DNA from: Dendrolimus kikuchii
Taxonomy: Eukaryota > Arthropoda > Insecta > Lepidoptera > Lasiocampidae
Reading direction: 5' to 3'
Length of the DNA stretch: 64,000 nucleotides
Assembly (NCBI GenBank): GCA_019925095.2
Contig: CM034412.1
Span: forward strand, 2,480,001 to 2,544,000
Made by a program: the position numbers and the translations under genes. Shown in pieces: positions 41,153-51,917 of this stretch; positions within the stretch are counted from its first letter, which is position 1, and every line of letters begins with the position of its first letter. The notes under the pieces are model-generated. The model was not told the origin of the DNA. It did not search any database and worked only from the letters and a program-made list of their open reading frames with translations.

Positions 41153-41742
41153 TGTCCATATATTTTTAGTATTAAAACTATAACTAGCTCTCTACACAAG
41201 CTGTTCAAACTAAAGACGATTGAGAACCCACTACATCATCATAACTGCTGAAATATAGATGCCCATTGGGAGTTAAAAAACTTTTCACCTGCGAAAAAAT
41301 TGTACCCTCGCCTCGATCAAATTCACTTTGCCTCTCCAATAGACCTAAATGCGAAGGAATAGAGCTGAAATTTGAGTAAAATTGATTCTGGATAAAATTG
41401 TGATATACTGTGGACAGTGTTGCTACTTTAAAAATTTAATTGACAAACGACAATTTAAAATTTATGAATGCTTTATGTCACTTTTAAATAAAGTATATAT
41501 TTTCTGTATTATTTACCTGTTAAATAGTTAGTAGGTAAGCTAGCAATATTTATACAGCCAAATATTTTGGAGGGAAGTAAAAGAGCGATTTACTATGTAG
41601 TTTTATTTTTCAAAAATGTGTAATGCTGGATAAAAACAATACCTAGTTATATAAACAAGAAAATTGTCTGATTCTGTATTAAATATAAATAAATAATTCA
41701 CACAATTTTAATAAATGTTCAATCAACTATAATAATAATAAT
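41153..41742. other. AT-rich sequence, nothing recognised
   Basis: No signature noticed. Confidence 0.45.
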
Positions 41743-42029
41743 ATCAGCCAATAAAAGTCCCACTCCTGGGCTCGGGCCTCCCATTATAGGGGAACGGACG
41801 TATACCCGCCACACTTGTCCAAGGCGACTTGGCAGGTTTGACACATCGGTTATCGCGATGTGCAGGTTGCATCACGATGTTTTCCTTCACCGTTATTAGC
41901 ACGTGGTAATTGTAACAATATGCACATTAGATCAGAAAACTGACTAAGTGGTGCATGCGTTCCGGCCAGGATCGAACCCGCGCCCTTTGAGTTTGGGACG
42001 CGTGCACTAGCCATCATGCTACCACGACT
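41743..42029 (-). mobile_element. SINE-F, complete
   Basis: Minus strand: AAGTCGTGGTAGCATGATGG (A box), GGTTCGATCCTGGCC (B box), CATGCACCACTTAGTCAG, CTAACAACGG-type link, GATGCAACCTGCACATCG, and end GGGACTTTTATTGGCTGATA with (TTA)n tail. Best single uninterrupted SINE-F copy with 48566-48840. Confidence 0.92.
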
Positions 42030-42073
42030 TAATTAAAAAGTTAAATCAACTATTTCATGAAATTCTATTTTTT

Positions 42074-42261
42074 GAGCTACTTCACGAATTTGTTTGGCGT
42101 GGGTAAGATGTACTATTTCGCTTGTCTTTTTATCATTGAAAACATATTTTTAAATGTTAAATTAGTTCTAAATTGCTATTATATTTTTTTATTAATGATT
42201 AATTAGATAAAAAAAAACTATTATAAATATTTAATTGTGAAAAAAATTAGAGAAGCCTGAG
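42074..42261. repeat. Direct repeat, left copy (~188 bp)
   Basis: GAGCTACTTCACGAATTTG to AATTAGAGAAGCCTGAG. Matches 42741-42930 at roughly 95%. The block between the copies is an A element plus a SINE-F tail. Confidence 0.9.
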
Positions 42262-42583
42262 TTTTTTTTTTTTTTTTTTTTATTGCAGGAGATCAGCAGA
42301 CAGGCAGACGGCTCACTTGATGGAAAGCGGTTACCATCGCCTATGGATATTTGCAACAGAAAAGTTGCTACAAATGCGCTGCTGCTCTCTTAAGGGAAAC
42401 TGGAACCTGGTCACTAATGCCGGAACACAACTCAAGGTTGTAATGGCCACATACTTTAGACCAGGGGTGGTAGCCATCCAGTCGGACAAATGCCCTACCA
42501 CCTGGCTGTGGGTTGTTAAGTCGCCTCTTACGATAGGCCGCCCGGCCGCAGGAAATTGTATTCTTCTTCGTTCCTGCACGGAT
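42262..42583 (-). mobile_element. Family A short retroposon, full length, long poly(A)
   Basis: About 19 T's then TATTGCAGGAGATCAGCAG, ending TTCCTGCACGG. The long unbroken tail suggests it is young. Confidence 0.9.
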
Positions 42584-42717
42584 GCAACCTACGCATCGAG
42601 ATAACCGATGTGTCAAACCTGCCAAGCCGCCTTGGACGAGCGTGGCGGGTATACTGTCTGTTACCCCTATAATGGGAGGCCCGATTCCAGCAGTGGGATA
42701 TTTATGGGCTGATATTA
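42584..42717 (+). mobile_element. SINE-F 3' body
   Basis: ATGCAACCTACGCATCGAG to CAGCAGTGGGATATTTATGG, GCTGATATTATA. It begins exactly where the A copy ends. Confidence 0.82.
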
Positions 42718-42740
42718 TACTTATATATTTATTATATTAT

Positions 42741-42930
42741 GAGCTACTTCACGAATTTGTTTGGCATGGGTAAGATGTAATATTTCGCTTGTCTTTTTAT
42801 CATTGAAAACGTATTTTTAAATGTTAAATTAGTTCTAAACTGCTATTATAGTTTTTTAATTAATGATTAATTAGATTAAAAAAAACTATTATAAATATTT
42901 AATTGTCAAAAAAATTAGAGAAGCGTGAGT
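42741..42930. repeat. Direct repeat, right copy
   Basis: See 42074-42261; differs by a handful of substitutions. Confidence 0.9.
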
Positions 42931-43166
42931 AGTGGTGCCATCTTGATATATAGTATTTAGGAGATTTACTGAATCACGTTTTTTTACGTTTTCAAAATGT
43001 TATTAAAGTTTTACTATTAATAAACGAGTAGATGACACAATGGCTTTACAAGAGCATACAATTACAAAATATCGGTAATGTAAATCATTTTAACTATTGT
43101 TAAAGCAATAATTAATACCCTATTCGACCCCTTTTACTTTTATAAAATTGTGATTTGATAACTTAC

Positions 43167-43441
43167 TACGTACATACATACATACATATCTTCACGCCAG
43201 TTCCCTTGCGGGGTAGGCACGAACAACAGAGCGCCATTTAGGCCCATTCTTACACACCTCACTTGCTTCTTTGACATTCATAACTCTTGTCATGCACGCT
43301 CGCCTGTTCTTAAGGCTCCTGACATCACCCTCCGCTATTACACGATCAATTTCATCATGGAAGGTGTGTCGTGGCCTTCCACGACTTCTGCATCCATCCA
43401 CTTTTGCATTGTATATCTGTTTAGTCATTCTTTCATCATGC
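43167..43441 (-). mobile_element. RTE-B LINE 3' end with ~7 bp target duplication
   Basis: AACTTAC at 43160-43166 and 43442-43448. Encodes HDERMTKQIYNAKVDGC through YPARELA; ACATACATACATAC tail. Confidence 0.88.
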
Positions 43442-43448
43442 AACTTAC

Positions 43449-43939
43449 GAGTGTATCGTACAAAATATACGAAGCCGCCACTTGTTGTAAGATAGTAAAA
43501 AAAAATCAATTTATTTTACTGTCACCTACCTTATTATTTACGTTACGTGTATGGATCATTGATATTAAAATACCCGAACGCGATGACAATATTTTTTTTA
43601 ATTGCTAATAATAATATTGATTCTATTTCTAAGTTCTGGCAACACTCAGCCAAAACCCAGACACAACAACTGACACAGGTGTTTGAGAACTTTATTAAGA
43701 TGTCATTTTTTAGGCTTACATAATTAAGTAGGTAGCTTAGAAACGAAAATATGAAAAATGTCCATTGTTTCTTATATGTACAAGTGGTACACTAGCGTAC
43801 TCACGCTATTTTACTATAGTGCGCGCGGAAGCGCTAGTCACCTTCTGAGGTATGTGAAGGAAGGGGGGGCGGGGGCGATTGACAAGACGCACACGATATA
43901 TTTAAATGAAGATAAATCTCAGAATAACATCTTTTTTTT
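43449..43939. other. Unassigned; part recurs inverted at about 45030-45140
   Basis: 43795-43890 (GCGGAAGCGCTAGTCACC, GGAAGGGGGGGCGGGGGCG) matches the complement of 45062-45140. The rest shows nothing recognisable. Confidence 0.45.
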
Positions 43940-44275
43940 TTTCGCCATATCCCAATTACTTGGGGTCGGCACAATGTCTTTTCCTTCCACACTCTTCTAT
44001 TCTGACATACCTCTTCTGTCACACCGCATATCATCATATCATCCTTCAGACAACCTATCCATCTTTTTTTTGGTCTATCTTTAAATTTGTACCCATCCAT
44101 CTTGTAGTTTAACATTCGTTTTGTCACGTGACTTGCATTCCTCCTCGCATCCCTCTTAATTTTTCAGTCACAGGTGCAACTTTCAAAGATCCCCTTACGT
44201 GCTCATCTCTCACCTTATCCATTCCTGTAACACCACACATCCATCTCAACATTCTCATCTCAGCTGAGTGGAGAC
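43940..44275 (-). pseudogene. RTE-D LINE C-terminal fragment
   Basis: Encodes KRMLNYKMDGYKFKDRPKKR, WIGCLKDDMMI and RRVWKEKT. Left end on plus strand CCCAATTACTTGGGGTCGGC as in 18582. Frameshifted; inactive. Confidence 0.78.
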
Positions 44276-44545
44276 GTTTGTAGAACAACGTGTAAAAGGT
44301 ACGGAACTCGAGTCCGTAGATATGTTAATAATATATATATAAAAAAAAAAAATAACAACGTGTTAGAATTAATGTAATGGGTGCCTAATTGTAATATTGT
44401 ATTTTTCGTATTTCCTGATTAAACAAAAAAATGCGTATTCAAAAGTGTTTATTATATTTTATTATTTACGATATAAAACAATTTTATAAGCAAATTAACA
44501 TTTTTCAATAAGTAAATAAAAAAAACACTATCACCGTTATAGTAC
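44276..44545. other. AT-rich sequence
   Basis: GTACGGAACTCGAGTCCGTAG (about 44297-44317) is the inverted counterpart of the near-palindrome at 36682-36703. Confidence 0.4.
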
Positions 44546-44561
44546 ATTATAAAAAAAAATT

Positions 44562-44888
44562 GTGTCGGGGTGAAGGTAAGGAAAGGAATGCTCCGGTGGT
44601 TCGGGCATGTGGAAAGAATGCATGATGAAAGAATGACTAAACAGATATACAATGCAAAAGTGGGTGGATGCAGAAGTCGTGGAAGGCCACGACACACCTT
44701 CCATGATCAAATTGATCGTGCACTAGCAGAAGGTGATGTCAGGAGCCTTAAGAACAGACGAGCGTGCATGACAAGAGTTATGAATGTCAAAGAAGCAAGT
44801 GAGGTGTGTAAGAATAAGCCTAAATGGCACTCTGTTGTTCGTGCTTACCCCGCAAGGGAACTGACGTGAAGTTATGTATGTATGTATG
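44562..44888 (+). mobile_element. RTE-B LINE 3' end
   Basis: One open frame of 99 codons (MKVRKGMLRWFGHVERMHDE to YPARELT). TATAAAAAAAA on both sides (about 44549 and 44889) may be the target duplication. Four-unit TATG tail. Confidence 0.92.
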
Positions 44889-44891
44889 TAT

Positions 44892-45245
44892 AAAAAAAAT
44901 CAAACCGACTTCAAAAAAGAAATTCTCAAAAAATTTTCACTGGTCGTGTAATTGGTGGACCCATCTTAGGATATTTTATCTCGTGTATGTTTGGAAAAAA
45001 CTAGCGAGAACTACTAAATCGTCTAACCGTCGCGGTAGTCGACGGCAGACTGAGTTATCTTGACGTTTGTCTACCTCCCCCCCCCCCCTGCCGCTCACAC
45101 ACCTCAGGCGGTGACTAGCGCTTCCGCGCTCTCTATAGCAGTTTATTGAAATCCTATAAAATATTATATAAATACTCTATAAAATAATTTCGAAAAGAGT
45201 AGGCAATTCCTGACGCGGTCTTTCCCCGTAAGTCCACAACATATC
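44892..45245. other. Unassigned sequence with poly(C) run
   Basis: AAACCGACTTCAAAAAAGAA near the left recalls the GAAGTCGGTT repeat at 62750. A C13 run is at about 45076-45088. The right part is the inverted counterpart of 43795-43890. Confidence 0.4.
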
Positions 45246-45525
45246 CGTGACACGCAACTCTTACTTGTGTCAGCTCCTTGACACGTAGATCTTGCTTGTG
45301 TCATCATATTCGTGGCACGCAGCTCTTATTTAACGCATCTCCGTGACACGCAGCTTTTGGTTGTGTCATCTTTGTGACACGTAGCACTAGTCGGTGTCAT
45401 CTCTGCGACACGCAACTCTTGATTGTGTCATCTCCGTGACACATGGCTCTTGATTGAGTCATCTCCGTGACGCGAAACTCTAGTTCGTTGCATCTCAGTG
45501 ACGCGTAGCTCTTATTTATGTCAAT
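45246..45525. repeat. 31 bp degenerate minisatellite, 9 units
   Basis: CGTGACACGCAACTC-type starts lie at 45246, 45277, 45311, 45342, 45373, 45404, 45435, 45466 and 45497, mostly 31 bp apart. Every junction has the form GTGTCATCTCCGTGACAC, a small inverted repeat. Units differ at many positions, so the array is old. Confidence 0.88.
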
Positions 45526-45844
45526 CAGTAACTAAACCAATGTGAAATATTTAAAATGTTATTATTTATAAGTTGGCAACTAACTTTCCTGATAAGTATA
45601 ATGCAACAATAACAACGCAGTGTTAGTCTACGTCATACTGACCTTTCATAACTTTCTGTGTAACGTGGACTGAAGCGAAATGTATGGTGCAATACACAAG
45701 AGTCATGGTCGGTTCTTGTAATGAGACAAAACCGGTTTAAATTTAACCGGTTGAAAACAGCAAAAGACATTTGTCAACTCTCAAAAAGCTACCAATGTCG
45801 ATTGACTCTGCACATAAATGAATTGGCAGCCAAGTTTTTTTTAG
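45526..45844. other. AT-rich sequence, nothing recognised
   Basis: No signature noticed. Confidence 0.4.
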
Positions 45845-46156
45845 TTTTTTTTTATTGCAGGAGTTCAGCACACAGGCAGACGGCCCACTTAGTGTAAAGC
45901 GGTTACCATCGCCTATGGACATTTGCAACACCAAAGGTGCTACAAATGCGCTGCTGCTCTCTTCAAGGAGACTGGAACCTGGTCACTAATACCGGAACAC
46001 AATACAAGATTGTTATGGCGGCATACTCTAGACCAGGGATGGTCGCCATCCAGTCGAGCAAATACTCTACCACCTGGCTGTGGGTTGTTTAGTCGCCTCT
46101 TACGACAGGCCGCCGGGCCGCAGGAAATTGTATTCTTTCTCCGTTCCTGCACGGAT
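45845..46156 (-). mobile_element. Family A short retroposon, full length
   Basis: TTTTTTTATTGCAGGAGTTC to TTCCTGCACGGAT. Confidence 0.9.
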
Positions 46157-46305
46157 AAATGTAGTTAATGCAGCGCTGCAAATAATAGCAAGAATTTCGC
46201 GTTTGAACTTAAAAAGTGAGGAATTCAAAACGTCTATAGGACTATTGCTACTTATATTATCGTTATATAATCTGCACATTATTATTAATGGAGTTATAAA
46301 AAGAA

Positions 46306-46878
46306 TTTGGGGAATAGTTTGAATGGAGCGTTAGGTAAATTTCTAGGCGCTAAGAACCTCAGCCAGAAGGCGCAGCTCGCCATACACAACGCGGTGCTGG
46401 TACCTACGCTCACGTATGGAAGCGAGAATTCGGTATGGAAGAGAGAGCATGAAAGTAGAGTAAACGCGGTTGAGATGCGAGCACTGCTCTGCGGAGTGAC
46501 GCTCGCGGACCGCGTTCGTAATACCGAAGTAAGAAAGAGAGTTGGTCTGAAGAAAGTGTCGGGGTGAAGGTAAGGAAAGGAATGCTCCAGTGGTTCGGGC
46601 ATGTGGAAAGAATGCATGATGAAAGAATGACTAAACAGGTATACAATGCAAAAGTGAATGGATGCAGAAGTCGTGGAAGGCCACGACACACCTTCCATGA
46701 TCAAATTGATCGTGTACTAGCGGAGGGTGATGTCAGGAGCCTTAAGAACAGACGAGCGTGCATGACAAGAGTTATGAATGTCAAAGAAGCAAGTGAGGTG
46801 TGTAAGAATGGGCCTAAATGGCGCTCTGTTGTCCGTGCCTACCCCGCAAGGGAACTGGCGTGAAGTTATGTATGTATG
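46306..46878 (+). mobile_element. RTE-B LINE 3' end, longest copy, 11 bp target duplication
   Basis: TATAAAAAGAA flanks it at 46295-46305 and 46879-46889. Encodes NSLNGALGKFLGAKNLSQKA, NAVLVPTLTYGSE, ESRVNAVEMRALLCGVTLAD, and, after a 1-base frameshift near 46552, KVRKGMLQWFGHVERMHDE to YPARELA. The RT catalytic YxDD box lies further upstream in the family and is not included, so the copy is dead on arrival. Confidence 0.94.
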
Positions 46879-46889
46879 TATAAAAAGAA

Positions 46890-47198
46890 GTGTTGTATTT
46901 AAAAACATGTAGAGAAAAGAGTCTAGATGAGGGATTTTGAACTTTATATCTAGTTAAAATCTGGTTGAGGTTACAGTTAGAACACAACCGGTTTCCAAGC
47001 TTTACCCGTAATACAAACAAATATAACTTACTTATGTTGCGGATACACAATGTGTGTATATGTTCGTGTGGGTGTGTGTAAATTAGTATTATTTTATCTT
47101 ACGATCGGTATAAACATTTAGATTACTGGTATGGTAATAAACTTCCCGAAGATTTTAAATATCTGCCCACAAATATATTCAATTAAAAACTATACATT
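46890..47198. other. AT-rich sequence, nothing recognised
   Basis: No signature noticed. Confidence 0.4.
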
Positions 47199-47407
47199 TA
47201 TTTTTTATTTTTTTATGTTTGCTAGTAGGCAAACTGGCAATCGGACCACCTGGTGATAGGTGGCTACCGTCGCCCATGGACATTTGCAACACCAAGGGAG
47301 CCGATGCGTTGCCTACCTCGTTGAAGTTTTAGGTATCTGTTCACGCCCTTTTTGAAGAGCCCTATATTGTAGCGCTCTGGGAAAACAGCGGGAGGGATTT
47401 GATAGGT
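47199..47407 (-). mobile_element. A-prime LINE-like tail
   Basis: ATTTTTTTATGTTTGCTAG, GGTGATAGGTGGCTACCGTC, GACATTTGCAACACCAAGGG, GCCGATGCGTTGCCTACCTC. Related to A only in the 3' part, as for 35741-35873. Confidence 0.6.
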
Positions 47408-47640
47408 AGTAGGTGGTAGGGCATTTGCCCGACTGGATGGCTACCACCCCTGGTCTAAAGTATGTCGCCATAAGAACCCTGAGTTGTGTTCCGGCATTAT
47501 TGACCAGGTTCCAGTCTCCCTTAAGAGAGCAGCAGTGCATTTGTAGCACCTTTGGTGTTGCGAATGTCTATATGCAATGGTAACCGCTTTGCATTAAGTA
47601 GGCCGTCTGCCTGTCTGCTGAACTCCTGCAATAAAAAAAA
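47408..47640 (+). mobile_element. Family A, 5' truncated
   Basis: GTAGGTGGTAGGGCATTTGC to CTCCTGCAATAAAAAAAA. It abuts the A-prime tail in the opposite orientation. Confidence 0.87.
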
Positions 47641-48053
47641 TAATAACCCGGACACATATGGCATGAAGGAACGTCCGCCATGCACCGTGGAGGACTTCCA
47701 AGTTTCCAGGAAGTGTGGATGAACTCCCAACCGCCCGGCGAGTGGTCTGATGATAGAATGGCGACGTAGGAACCAAATCAAATAGCTCAAATGGCTGTTG
47801 GATAAATGTTTTTACTCCGTAAACGAATTTTTAATTAATGATTTTAATGTATTTTTTTTTTGTTAGTTTTGTAATAATCGTGTATTTTGATAATCTTAAG
47901 GAACATTTGCACGCCTCATAGGCAAAACATGTGTCTTGTATTCTTATGTTACCCCAAATTTATATGCGCCATGTTTTAAACAAATAATTCAATTTGAATT
48001 TGAGCTTATTTCAAACTGTAATCAGCAGTAAGGTAAATGAATTTATAGTACAA
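47641..48053. other. Unassigned sequence
   Basis: A GC-richer part (47650-47770) has no recognised frame. Nothing else seen. Confidence 0.4.
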
Positions 48054-48262
48054 TTAGCTGTCCCGGCAGACGTTGTTCTGCCCTGAAGAAATAAAATTTA
48101 GAACCCGATTGCAGCGCCACCTACTGGGTCCAAATGTAAGCTATCCTATCTTTCAAGTCGAATCAAACTGCACACGATGTGCAAATTTGATTAAAACCGG
48201 TCAAGTAGTTTAGGAGTCCATCGCGGACAAACAACGTGACACGTAATTTATATATATAAAGA
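48054..48262 (-). mobile_element. Helitron-like G element, short
   Basis: Minus strand A|TCTTTATATATATAAAT start, CCGGTTTTAATC, CAGTAGGTGGCGCTGC, GGGCAGAACAACGTCTGCCG hairpin region, and a TAA/CTAA-type end where CTAG is expected. Same 3' module as 50597-50780. Confidence 0.65.
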
Positions 48263-48565
48263 TATAAAAAATCCGGCATTAATAAGTTTTTTCCGCTCCC
48301 GCTTGTATATTAGGGCAAGCGAAACTCGAAGCACGGAAGAAACTAATTCCTTAACATCGGTAGAACTTTATTCGTTAAACTTGCGCTGGAGATGCCTCTT
48401 GCCACCGACACACTTCGCTGATTTTCCTCCCCCATTGTGCAAGTATCTTATGTGTGCCCGAAGGTTGGAATGACTATCATGAAGTAGATAATCACTACCG
48501 CTAGTTCCACGACTTTTTTTCTTTAGTCCACGATTTTATTTATCACCATCTGGAAATATAAGAAA

Positions 48566-48840
48566 GTCGTGGTAGCGTAATGGCTAGCGCACGCGTCCCA
48601 CACTCAGAGGGCGCGGATTCGATCCTGACCGGAACGCATGCACCACTTAGGCGATTTTCTGACCTAATGTCCATATTGTTACAATTACCACGTGCTAACA
48701 ACGGTGAAGGAAAACATCGTGATGCAACCTGCACATCGAGATAACCGATGTGTCAAACCTGCCAAGCCGCCTTGGACAAGTATGACTGGTATAATGGGAG
48801 GCCCGAGCCCAGCAGTAGGACATTTATGGGCTGATATTAT
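48566..48840 (+). mobile_element. SINE-F, complete
   Basis: GTCGTGGTAGCGTAATGGC, B box GATTCGATCCTG, CATGCACCACTTAGGCG, GATGCAACCTGCACATCGAG, CAGCAGTAGGACATTTATGG, GCTGATATTATA. A ~20-base deletion removes the GGCGGGTATAC..CGTTCCC section. Confidence 0.9.
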
Positions 48841-48847
48841 ATCTTTA

Positions 48848-50594
48848 CTAGAGTTTACCCCGCGGCTGCGCCGCGGGTTAACCTCTAGTTCCTGCTTCTT
48901 GTTTAAAGAGCAGGCGTTAATACAGGTTACATTGTACAACATTTTTATGTTAGTGACATTTGCACCCGAAAAATTTACTTAATTTTATATCGCAAACTAT
49001 CCGATCTCCTGGCGTGAGTATATAAAATATGTCCATTTTCGGCATTAAAACTACATTTAAACAAAATTACAATAAAAACAATCCAGTATTCCCAGTGTTT
49101 TCCGAAAACTTAACAGAAAGACATATCGAGTTACTGTCGCATTTTTATAGACGATGAATTTTTATATCTACGAACTTGAGAAATGATTGGTCTCACCCAA
49201 ACTTTCATCCTCTATTACAAACGGTCCTAGTTTTATTTATCTATCCCCGTCAATGAAAACTACAAAAAGGACAAAAAGACAAAAACAGCAAAAAGGTCAA
49301 AAAATTAAAAAGGACAGAAAGAGCCAAAAGGACAAAAAGAGCAAAAGAGCAAAAGGGCAAAAGGGCAAAAGGGCAAAAGGGCAAAAGGGCAAAAGGGCAA
49401 AAGGGCAAAAGGGCAAAAGGGCAAAAGGGCAAAAGGGCAAAAGGGCAAAAGGGCAAAAGGGCAAAAGGGCAAAAGGGCAAAAGGGCAAAAGGGCAAAAGG
49501 GCAAAAGGGCAAAAGGGCAAAAGGGCAAAAGGGCAAAAGGGCAAAAGGGCAAAAGGGCAAAAGGGCAAAAGGGCAAAAGGGCAAAAGGGCAAAAGGGCAA
49601 AAGGGCAAAAGGGCAAAAGGGCAAAAGGGCAAAAGGGCAAAAGGGCAAAAGGGCAAAAGGGCAAAAGGGCAAAAGGGCAAAAGGGCAAAAGGGCAAAAGG
49701 GCAAAAGGGCAAAAGGGCAAAAGGGCAAAAGGGCAAAAGGGCAAAAGGGCAAAAGGGCAAAAGGGCAAAAGGGCAAAAGGGCAAAAGGGCAAAAGGGCAA
49801 AAGGGCAAAAGGGCAAAAGGGCAAAAGGGCAAAAGGGCAAAAGGGCAAAAGGGCAAAAGGGCAAAAGGGCAAAAGGGCAAAAGGGCAAAAGGGCAAAAGG
49901 GCAAAAGGGCAAAAGGGCAAAAGGGCAAAAGGGCAAAAGGGCAAAAGGGCAAAAGGGCAAAAGGGCAAAAGGGCAAAAGGGCAAAAGGGCAAAAGGGCAA
50001 AAGGTCAAAAGGGCAAAAGGGCAAAAGGGCAAAAGGGCAAAAGGGCAAAAGGGCAAAAGGGCAAAAGGTCAAAAGGTCAAAAGGGCAAAAGGGCAAAAGG
50101 GCAAAAGGGCAAAAGGGCAAAAGGGCAAAAGGGCAAAAGGGCAAAAGGGCAAAAGGGCAAAAGGGCAAAAGGGCAACAGGGCAAAAGGGCAAAAAGGACA
50201 AAATAACCAAAATGATGAAAATGGCAAATCACAAAACCAACCAAAGCCTGTCCCACTTTTGGGATAATCTTTACATAAATCTATCCCAAAATCTATCCCA
50301 TTATCCGGGATGAAAAATATCCCTTGTCCACCCTCGGTATTACATATGTACCGAGTATCAGCCAAATCGGTCCAAAAGTCTTTCCGTAATAGGATAACAA
50401 ACAGAGAGACAAATATACTTTTATCCCGGAAACTATCCCATTTTCCGGGATAAAAAGTATCCTATGTCCATTCTCGGCATCGAAAATATATATATACTGA
50501 GTTTCAGCCAAATCGGTCCAGTAGTTTTTACGTGAAAACGGAACAGACAGACAGACAGACAGAGTTACTTTCGCATTTATAATATTAATAGGGA
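48848..50594 (-). mobile_element. Large Helitron-like G element (1.75 kb) containing the GGGCAAAA array
   Basis: Minus strand: A|TCCCTATTAATATTATAAAT start at 50594; GAAAGTAACTCTGTCTG; two successive modules with GACCGATTTGGCTGA and TATCCCGGAA; then the repeat array; then a 3' end with the perfect GC hairpin CCGCGGC..GCCGCGG (about 48860-48876) and CTAG|T at 48848. No Rep/helicase coding, so non-autonomous. Confidence 0.72.
49341..50195. repeat. (GGGCAAAA)n array, ~105 units, G-quadruplex capable
   Basis: An 8 bp unit repeats for ~850 bp. About 49355-50000 looks perfect; GGTC variants appear only from ~50003 on, and the left edge grades through GGACAAAAA and GAGCAAAA versions. Runs of GGG separated by five bases (CAAAA) fit the usual G3N1-7 quadruplex rule on the plus strand; the minus strand could form C-rich structures. 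Long frames of 231 to 339 codons on both strands (KGQKGKRA or ALLPFCPF repeats) are artefacts of a unit without stop codons. Confidence 0.96.
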
Positions 50595-50596
50595 TA

Positions 50597-50780
50597 TATA
50601 TAATTCTTCTGTGCGTGTGTTGACAGTGAACTCCTCCTAAACGGCTGGACCGATTTGAATGATTTTTTTGTGTGTTGTTTAGATTTGTTTAGATTCACAA
50701 TTGCACCCGGCAGGTGGCGCTGCAATCGGGTTCTAAATTTTATTTCTTCAGGGCAGAACAACGTCTGCCGGGACAGCTAG
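50597..50780 (+). mobile_element. Helitron-like G element, short
   Basis: Starts in the TATATATAATTC region, contains ACGGCTGGACCGATTTGAA and GGCAGGTGGCGCTGCAATCG, ends GGGCAGAACAACGTCTGCCG, GGACAGCTAG|T. It abuts the 5' end of the large G element head to head. Confidence 0.7.
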
Positions 50781-50861
50781 TTATATTATATATGATCTGG
50801 AATTTTTTAGACTTTTTTAAACACCTTCAATAATGGTCGAAGTTCTCAATAGGGGGAGTGA

Positions 50862-50950
50862 TTATCCTTGCAGGAAAGGAGAAGGAATACTAACTCCTGC
50901 GTCCAGGTGACCTGTCGTAAGACGCGACAGAACTACCCACATCCTGGAAA
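50862..50950 (+). mobile_element. Diverged family A 5' fragment
   Basis: TTATCCTTGCAGGAAAGGAG, CTGTCGTAAGACGCGAC. Followed by a diverged SINE-F body (about 50978-51080: GCATGCACCGTCTAAG, ACATCGTGATGAAACCTGC). Confidence 0.65.
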
Positions 50951-50977
50951 TTTATCCAAATTTGTATCCTGTCTGGA

Positions 50978-51080
50978 AAGCATGCACCGTCTAAGTATTT
51001 TCCTGACCTAATGTGCATATTGTTATCATTACCATAAGCTGATAATAAAGGACACATCGTGATGAAACCTGCACATCATC
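50978..51080 (+). mobile_element. Diverged SINE-F middle fragment
   Basis: GCATGCACCGTCTAAGTATT, CCTAATGTGCATATTGTTA, CACATCGTGATGAAACC. Head and tail missing. Confidence 0.6.
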
Positions 51081-51246
51081 GGCGTCAGTGCAGGAGCTTG
51101 CAGGAGATTTCTTTGTCATAATTGTTAAATATAGTAGTAATACTGGTTAATACATTTTTTTTTATTGTACGCGTTCAGCAGACCGGCAGACGGCTCATCT
51201 GATGGAAAGCGGCTACCATCGCCTGTGGACACTTGCAACACCAAAG

Positions 51247-51490
51247 GTAATCGGCATAATGATCGGCAGATAAACACACACATTGTATATCCCCAAACTA
51301 AGCAAGTTACGCTTGTATTATGAGCAATACACCACGGAACACTCTGGAGCCCATCCCAGACACCCAGACCATAGTAAATAACAGAAAGATCGTTTCCGAA
51401 ATTTACCATGCCGGTAATCGAACCCGGAGCCTCTGCGTTCCAACGAGTGCGGGTGGCTAAGTCTTAGCCCGCTAAACCATAGAGGCTGTC
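51247..51490 (-). mobile_element. SINE-E inserted in family A
   Basis: Minus strand: GACAGCCTCTATGGTTTAGC, B box GGTTCGATTACCGG, GGTCTGGGTGTCTGGGATG, GTCTGCCGATCATTATGCC. The B box has one change from consensus. Confidence 0.82.
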
Positions 51491-51590
51491 AAACGTGCTA
51501 CATATGCGCTGCTGTTCTCTAAAGGTAGACTGGAACCTGGCGACTAACGCCGGAACAAAACTACCCCCTCCTGTCTAGAGTACGCTATAA

Positions 51591-51917
51591 CATACATACA
51601 TACATAACTTCACGCCAGTTCCCTTGCGGGGTAGGCACGAACAACAGAGCGCCATTTAGGCTTATTCTTACACACCTCACTTGCTTCTTTGACATTCATA
51701 GCTCTTGTCATGTACGCTCGTCTGTTCTTAAGGCTCCTGACATCACCTTCTGCTAGTACACGATCAATTTGATCATGGAAGATGTGTCGTGGCCTTCCAT
51801 GACTTCTTCATCCATCCACTTTTGCATTGTATATCTGTTTAGTCAGTCTTTCATCATGCCCGAACCACCGGAGCATTCCTTTCCTTACCTTCACCCCGAC
51901 ACTCTCTTTCACTCTTT
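51591..51917 (-). mobile_element. RTE-B LINE 3' end with 10 bp target duplication, nested in A
   Basis: TACGCTATAA at 51581-51590 and 51918-51927. CATACATACATACATAACTT tail, coding back to VGVKVRKGMLRWFGH with a deletion of the ERMH codons. Confidence 0.92.

Noticed and set aside
49187..50210. Open frames of 231-339 codons on both strands with Lys/Gly/Arg or Leu/Pro/Cys/Phe repeats
   Set aside because: They are forced by an 8 bp repeat without stop codons in any frame; no unique sequence, signal or conservation supports a protein.
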